Below, piece by piece: positions 24,115 through 27,835 of a stretch of DNA of 27,835 bases. Every line of letters starts with the position of its first letter. Position 1 is the stretch's first letter. The DNA comes from CANHEE01 sp043777755 (GTDB lineage: Bacteria; Bacteroidota; Bacteroidia; Chitinophagales; Saprospiraceae), in NCBI GenBank assembly GCA_043777755.1, contig JAYWHK010000128.1, positions 1-27,835 of the forward strand, in the 5' to 3' direction. The position numbers were made by a program, and so were the translations under genes. The notes under the pieces were generated by a model. It saw only the letters and a program-made list of their open reading frames with translations, had not been told where the DNA came from and made no database searches.

Positions 24115-25107
24115 TTACTTATTGTCTTCAATAAACTCCAAAAGGCTCTCTCTTGGATTCATAATTGGCTCATAATCAAGCAGTTGTTTTGCTTTTGAAA
24201 TATCCATGGTCAAGCTGTATTTTAAAATACCAATGCCATAACGGGTCAAAGCAGGCTCTGTATCAGGCTTAAAAATGCCATTAAATTGTTCTTGTAAAAA
24301 AGCAACACTGTATGCCAAAGGATAAGGCACACGCTTCAAATCCGTATTCAAATTTTTATTTTTCAACAAAAATAAAATAAAATCCCAAAGGTTTTGCGGA
24401 TCACCATCAGTGATGTTAAAAATCTCGCCATTACAACGCTCATCAGCGTTCATTGCTAAGATTGCAGCGTGACAGAGGTTCGATACGGAAGTGAAATCAG
24501 CCACATTTTTGCCATCGCCAACTATCCGCAACCTACCCATTTCGTAAGCCTTCAATACTCTTGGAATAATAACAGTATCGCCTCGTCCAACAATGGCACG
24601 AGGTCTGAAAATGACCGTAAAAAGATTGTCTTTTTGAGCAAATTCACGTACCAAAAGTTCCGCTTCATATTTGGTAGAAGTGTAGGCATTGACAAATTTA
24701 TAGTCAATCGGATCATCTTCTTTTACACCAAAACGGTCTGTAAAGTTAAAGTAAATACTTGGCGTAGAAATGTAAATCAAGCGACGGACTTGGTGTTTTG
24801 TTGCCGCCTCGAGTAGGTTTCGAGTAGCCACCACATTGGACTGATAAAAACTATCGTAAGTTCCCCAAGGTGAGCTTTTTGCAGCCACATGAATCACTGC
24901 TTGGAAAGGATATTTTTCAAAAAGCGATTGTGTAAAAGCCACCTCACTCAAATCGCCTTGTTCAATGACAACGCCTTTTGCGTGCCACTTTGCGACAACT
25001 TCGGGATTTCGACCAGTACCAACTATTTGTTGATGACCAAATTTTTGTGCAAAGGCTTCCATCATTCGTCCGCCTACAAAACCTGTTGCTCCTGTGATAA
25101 GTATCAT
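24115..25107 (-). CDS. NAD(P)-dependent epimerase/3-beta-HSD family reductase (OleD-like)
   Basis: This 330-residue extended short-chain dehydrogenase has the cofactor loop GATGFVGG (residues 6-13). Its active site is Ser114 (YISTPS) with Tyr142-x3-Lys146. The segment HVAAKSSPWGTYDSFYQSN resembles OleD and 3-beta-hydroxysteroid dehydrogenase sequences. OleD reduces a 2-alkyl-3-keto acid to the beta-hydroxy acid. The gene is first in the operon with the hydrolase and adenylating enzyme, and has a TAACTTTG promoter box. Sugar-nucleotide epimerase activity is less likely given the lipid-type neighbours. Confidence 0.88.
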   Translation of the reverse strand: MILITGATGFVGGRMMEAFAQKFGHQQIVGTGRNPEVVAKWHAKGVVIEQGDLSEVAFTQSLFEKYPFQAVIHVAAKSSPWGTYDSFYQSNVVATRNLLEAATKHQVRRLIYISTPSIYFNFTDRFGVKEDDPIDYKFVNAYTSTKYEAELLVREFAQKDNLFTVIFRPRAIVGRGDTVIIPRVLKAYEMGRLRIVGDGKNVADFTSVSNLCHAAILAMNADERCNGEIFNITDGDPQNLWDFILFLLKNKNLNTDLKRVPYPLAYSVAFLQEQFNGIFKPDTEPALTRYGIGILKYSLTMDISKAKQLLDYEPIMNPRESLLEFIEDNK

Positions 25108-25139
25108 AAAATATTTATTTTGTTAAATTTTTCACTTCG

Positions 25140-25147
25140 CAAAGTTA
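25140..25147 (-). promoter_or_regulatory. -7 box of the reductase-hydrolase-adenylating enzyme operon
   Basis: The minus strand reads TAACTTTG, identical to the box of the other operon at 21105-21112. The predicted leader is about 25 nt. No TTG at 19-22 nt was found. Confidence 0.5.
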
Positions 25148-25215
25148 GCTTTTTTTTTGTTTGTTTTGAAAAAACGCACTAAAAACAAGATAAAATATCA
25201 ATTTTCAGAACAAAC

Positions 25216-25251
25216 AAAAAGCGCAAGTGAAAATTTCCACTTGCGCTTTTT
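25216..25251 (-). terminator. Intrinsic terminator of the S41 protease gene
   Basis: GCGCAAGTG (25221-25229) pairs with 25238-25246 around an 8-nt loop and is extended by five A-T pairs on each side. It lies 25 bp past the protease stop and upstream of the next operon. Confidence 0.9.
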
Positions 25252-25275
25252 ACTTTCTATTTTCTACGCTTTTAC

Positions 25276-27429
25276 TTAGTTCTTACTCGACATCAAACCT
25301 TCTTGACGGAACATATCGTACATGATATTGATACTTTCATAAAGCTGAACATCTTTTTTGGTGTTTTTGAACCAATCTTGATTGCGGGCAATATAAACAG
25401 AATCTGAGTTGACTTTAGCCCTGTCAGAAGAAGGATTTTCCATTTCAAAATCTTCAATTTCTTTGAGCATATTGTCGTATTTTTTGCCTTCTGCTGTCAA
25501 TTCTGTGTCGTATTTTTTGTACTTATCCAAATCCAAAGGATATTTACTCATGTCTTTGCGCTTTTTGATGCGCTTTGCATTGTCTTCAATCAAGCTAAAA
25601 GTAGCGTTTTTCTTTACACGACTTTCGCTTGCCTCACGCAACTTTTTAATATCTTTGATAGAGTTGGTTTTTTGATAAGGAACAGCCGCAATCTCCGTCC
25701 AAGGCATTGGATATTCGTTTTCTTCTTCACCAACTTTGATGTAATTGTAGCTATCTGGCAACACAATATCAGGCGTTACACCACGCAATTGCGTAGAACC
25801 ACCATTGATACGGTAGAATTTTTGAATGGTCAATTTCACTTCGCCCAAAGGTTTCAAATCGTTTGAACCCGTAATGGCACGATCCAAATCAAAGAAACGT
25901 TGTACAGTTCCTTTGCCATACGTTCCTTTTGCACCAACAATCACTGCACGTCCATAATCTTGCAATGCCGCTGCCAAAATCTCAGAAGCCGAAGCCGAAC
26001 CTTGGTTCACCATCACGATTAAAGGATTGTCAAATTGTACTTTGTTGTCGTAATCACGCAAAATATCAGGTTGATTTTCACGACCTTTTACTTGTACAAT
26101 CGGACCATCTTTGATGAAAAGACCTGACATTGTTACCACATCACGCAAAGAACCTCCGCCATTGTTGCGCAAATCCAAGATGATTCCTTTTACATTGTCT
26201 TTCTTCAATTTTTCAACTTCCGTTGCGATGTCTTTTGCACATGATGCGCCAGAATTGTTCTCAAAATCAGCGTAAAAACGAGGCAATTTGATGTAACCAA
26301 TTTTTTCTTTGCCTTCTTTTGTATTGATAATCAAAGATTTAGCAAAAGTTTCTTCCATTACAACTTTGTCACGAATGATTTTTACAATTTTATTTTTGCC
26401 ATCTTTTTTCTTGACACTTAGGCGAACTTCTGTTCCTTTTTTTCCTTTAATCATTTTGACAACATCGTCCATATCCATACCAGCAATGTCCACAGGCTCA
26501 CTTTCGCCCTGACCTACTTTTTGAATCACATCGTCAGCTTCCAACTCTTTTTGTTGCCAAGCTGGACCGCCAGGCATCACCTCGCTTACTTTGATGTAAT
26601 CACCGTCAGCTTGAAGTCTTGCACCAATGCCTTCAAAACTTCCTGCCATATCTTGGTCGAATTTCTCCTTGTCTTTTGGCTCAAAATAACCCGTGTGCGG
26701 GTCATAAGCACTTGTGATACAATTCAAATAATCGCTCAAACGATCCATGCGTTTTTGCTTGTTCATGCGCTTGTACCAAGCGTCAAATGTTTTCAAAACA
26801 TCTTTACGAGCGTCAATTTCCAATTCAGCAAAAGTCTTTTTTGCTTTTGTTGCATCGGTTTCTTTGGCTTGCGCTTCTTGTTTGTCCACAATTTTATTCA
26901 GCACTTCGTACTTCAACATACGACGCCAGTAATCTTTAAGTTCTGTTTCATTTTTAGAAAAACCACGTTTTTCGCCGTCCAACTCAATGCTTTCATCTTT
27001 TGAAAAATCCATCGGCGCAGCCAAATATTCTTGGTAATAGACCTGAGTGCGGGTCAGACCTTTTTCAATCAAGCTCATTGAAAGGTCAAAAAGTTGGTAA
27101 CTTGAACCATTGGTTTCGTCGTCAATCAACAGCTCATATTTTTTCATTTGCTCGACATCTTCCTGAGTCAAAAAACGGCGTGCGCCATCTAAACGATCCA
27201 CGTACATTTTAAAAACCTCTTTGGAGAATTTATCATCAATCAGACGAGGGCTGTAGTGCAAATTCACCAAACCACTCATCAGCGTTTGCACAATCAACGC
27301 TTCTTTTTCTTTTGGGTCACCGTTGCCTTCACCTTTTCCAAACGGAATAATATTTTTTGCCCATAAAAATACCGCTATGGCAAAAATTCCACAAAAAAGA
27401 ACAACTTTTTTCATTGTCATTGAAATCAT
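25276..27429 (-). CDS. Carboxy-terminal processing protease (S41A, Prc/Tsp type)
   Basis: This 717-residue periplasmic protease has an N-terminal signal or anchor segment (about 7-25), a long helical region, a PDZ domain (about 262-345, starting GSFEGIGARL) and an S41 catalytic core. The catalytic Ser480 lies in GSASASEI and Lys506 in YGKGTVQ. A C-terminal Tsp-specific helical region follows (about 575-717). The layout matches E. coli Prc, which degrades or trims periplasmic proteins, including cell-wall enzymes. Three in-frame ATGs open the gene (27429, 27420, 27414); the third (MKKVV) gives the cleanest signal sequence. The active-site loop has one extra residue (GAKGTYGKG) relative to the E. 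coli sequence as I recall it. Confidence 0.95.
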   Translation of the reverse strand: MISMTMKKVVLFCGIFAIAVFLWAKNIIPFGKGEGNGDPKEKEALIVQTLMSGLVNLHYSPRLIDDKFSKEVFKMYVDRLDGARRFLTQEDVEQMKKYELLIDDETNGSSYQLFDLSMSLIEKGLTRTQVYYQEYLAAPMDFSKDESIELDGEKRGFSKNETELKDYWRRMLKYEVLNKIVDKQEAQAKETDATKAKKTFAELEIDARKDVLKTFDAWYKRMNKQKRMDRLSDYLNCITSAYDPHTGYFEPKDKEKFDQDMAGSFEGIGARLQADGDYIKVSEVMPGGPAWQQKELEADDVIQKVGQGESEPVDIAGMDMDDVVKMIKGKKGTEVRLSVKKKDGKNKIVKIIRDKVVMEETFAKSLIINTKEGKEKIGYIKLPRFYADFENNSGASCAKDIATEVEKLKKDNVKGIILDLRNNGGGSLRDVVTMSGLFIKDGPIVQVKGRENQPDILRDYDNKVQFDNPLIVMVNQGSASASEILAAALQDYGRAVIVGAKGTYGKGTVQRFFDLDRAITGSNDLKPLGEVKLTIQKFYRINGGSTQLRGVTPDIVLPDSYNYIKVGEEENEYPMPWTEIAAVPYQKTNSIKDIKKLREASESRVKKNATFSLIEDNAKRIKKRKDMSKYPLDLDKYKKYDTELTAEGKKYDNMLKEIEDFEMENPSSDRAKVNSDSVYIARNQDWFKNTKKDVQLYESINIMYDMFRQEGLMSSKN

Positions 27430-27611
27430 TAGTTATAAAGTTTTTTTGATTAGCTCACGCTAAATTCTTGGATACAACAATTAAAATACAGAATATGTTT
27501 GCTATTTAAATCTATTCAACAAATTTTCCATTAAAAAATTCATTTTTAACAAAAGTTTAAATAAATAAGTTTAGGATAGTTATAAAACGTAACTTTCAGT
27601 AAAAAGGTATT

Positions 27612-27644
27612 CAAAGTTACAATAAAGTTGTATGGTGAGCGCAA
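27612..27644 (-). promoter_or_regulatory. Proximal promoter of the S41 protease gene
   Basis: On the minus strand, TTG (27642-27644), 22 nt and TAACTTTG (27612-27619) fit the consensus. The leader would be about 175 nt. Confidence 0.45.
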
Positions 27645-27652
27645 ATTTTCTA

Positions 27653-27683
27653 CAAAGGTATGTTTTTTCAAGATAAAATACAA
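27653..27683 (-). promoter_or_regulatory. Distal promoter of the S41 protease gene
   Basis: On the minus strand, TTG (27681-27683), 20 nt and TACCTTTG (27653-27660) fit the consensus, 41 bp upstream of the proximal site. Confidence 0.45.
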
Positions 27684-27835
27684 GTGATGTTCAAATAATT
27701 TATATCATTATGTATTGTATATTTCGCTTTTTTATTTTATATACTCGATGTTCCAGTTTTTGAAATTTTAGGCATAATTTTTTTTGACACTAAAATTTTA
27801 TAATTTTTTTATAATTTTTATAAAAATAAAAAATT
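27684..27835. other. AT-rich non-coding end of the window
   Basis: This stretch is very AT-rich with runs of A and T and no open frame of note. I see no gene, RNA or clear repeat in it. The 27430-27611 part of the same gap is leader sequence without visible features. Confidence 0.6.

Overview
The window looks like chromosomal DNA of a low-GC member of the Bacteroidota. The evidence is a type IX secretion (T9SS) sorting domain on a surface protein, a giant Ig/SprB-like adhesin-protease, and many upstream sites of the form TTG-N19..22-TAnnTTTG, the promoter type of this phylum. No rRNA, tRNA, CRISPR array or phage gene was found. The family (Cytophagales, Saprospiria or other) cannot be fixed from the sequence alone.

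Layout: (1) 1-4827, minus: the first 1609 codons of a giant secreted metzincin protease/adhesin whose 3' end lies outside the window; its distal part is built of 537-bp tandem repeats. (2) 5163-11114: mostly housekeeping genes on the minus strand (Nfu/NifU-type Fe-S protein, aspartate-semialdehyde dehydrogenase, a small membrane protein, ClpX, a LytTR response regulator lacking the phospho-acceptor Asp), plus a plus-strand secreted protein flanked by direct repeats, and a nested palindromic element at 8022-8196. (3) 11434-14341, plus: acyltransferase 3, a lipoprotein cytochrome c, a secreted NTF2-like protein and a small membrane protein. (4) 14505-17858: a nine-module fibronectin-III T9SS surface protein bracketed by two inverted 113-bp copies of the same MITE-like element. 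One copy sits inside the loop of an intrinsic terminator and has a 5-bp target duplication. (5) 17889-25107: two minus-strand operons (OleD-like reductase, metallo-beta-lactamase-fold hydrolase, F390-synthetase-like adenylating enzyme; then ketoacyl synthase III, sterol desaturase-type hydroxylase, acyltransferase). They are separated by a plus-strand PD-(D/E)XK-like gene. Both operons start from near-identical TAACTTTG promoters. (6) 25276-27429, minus: a Prc/Tsp-type S41 protease.

The most interesting region is 17889-25107. The two operons together encode a plausible acyl-condensation pathway: KAS III condensation, ketone reduction, adenylation, hydrolysis, hydroxylation and O-acylation. 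It is analogous to, but compositionally different from, the OleABCD head-to-head hydrocarbon/beta-lactone pathway. The MITE pair around the FN3 gene is the clearest structural discovery, because the empty site can be reconstructed base by base.
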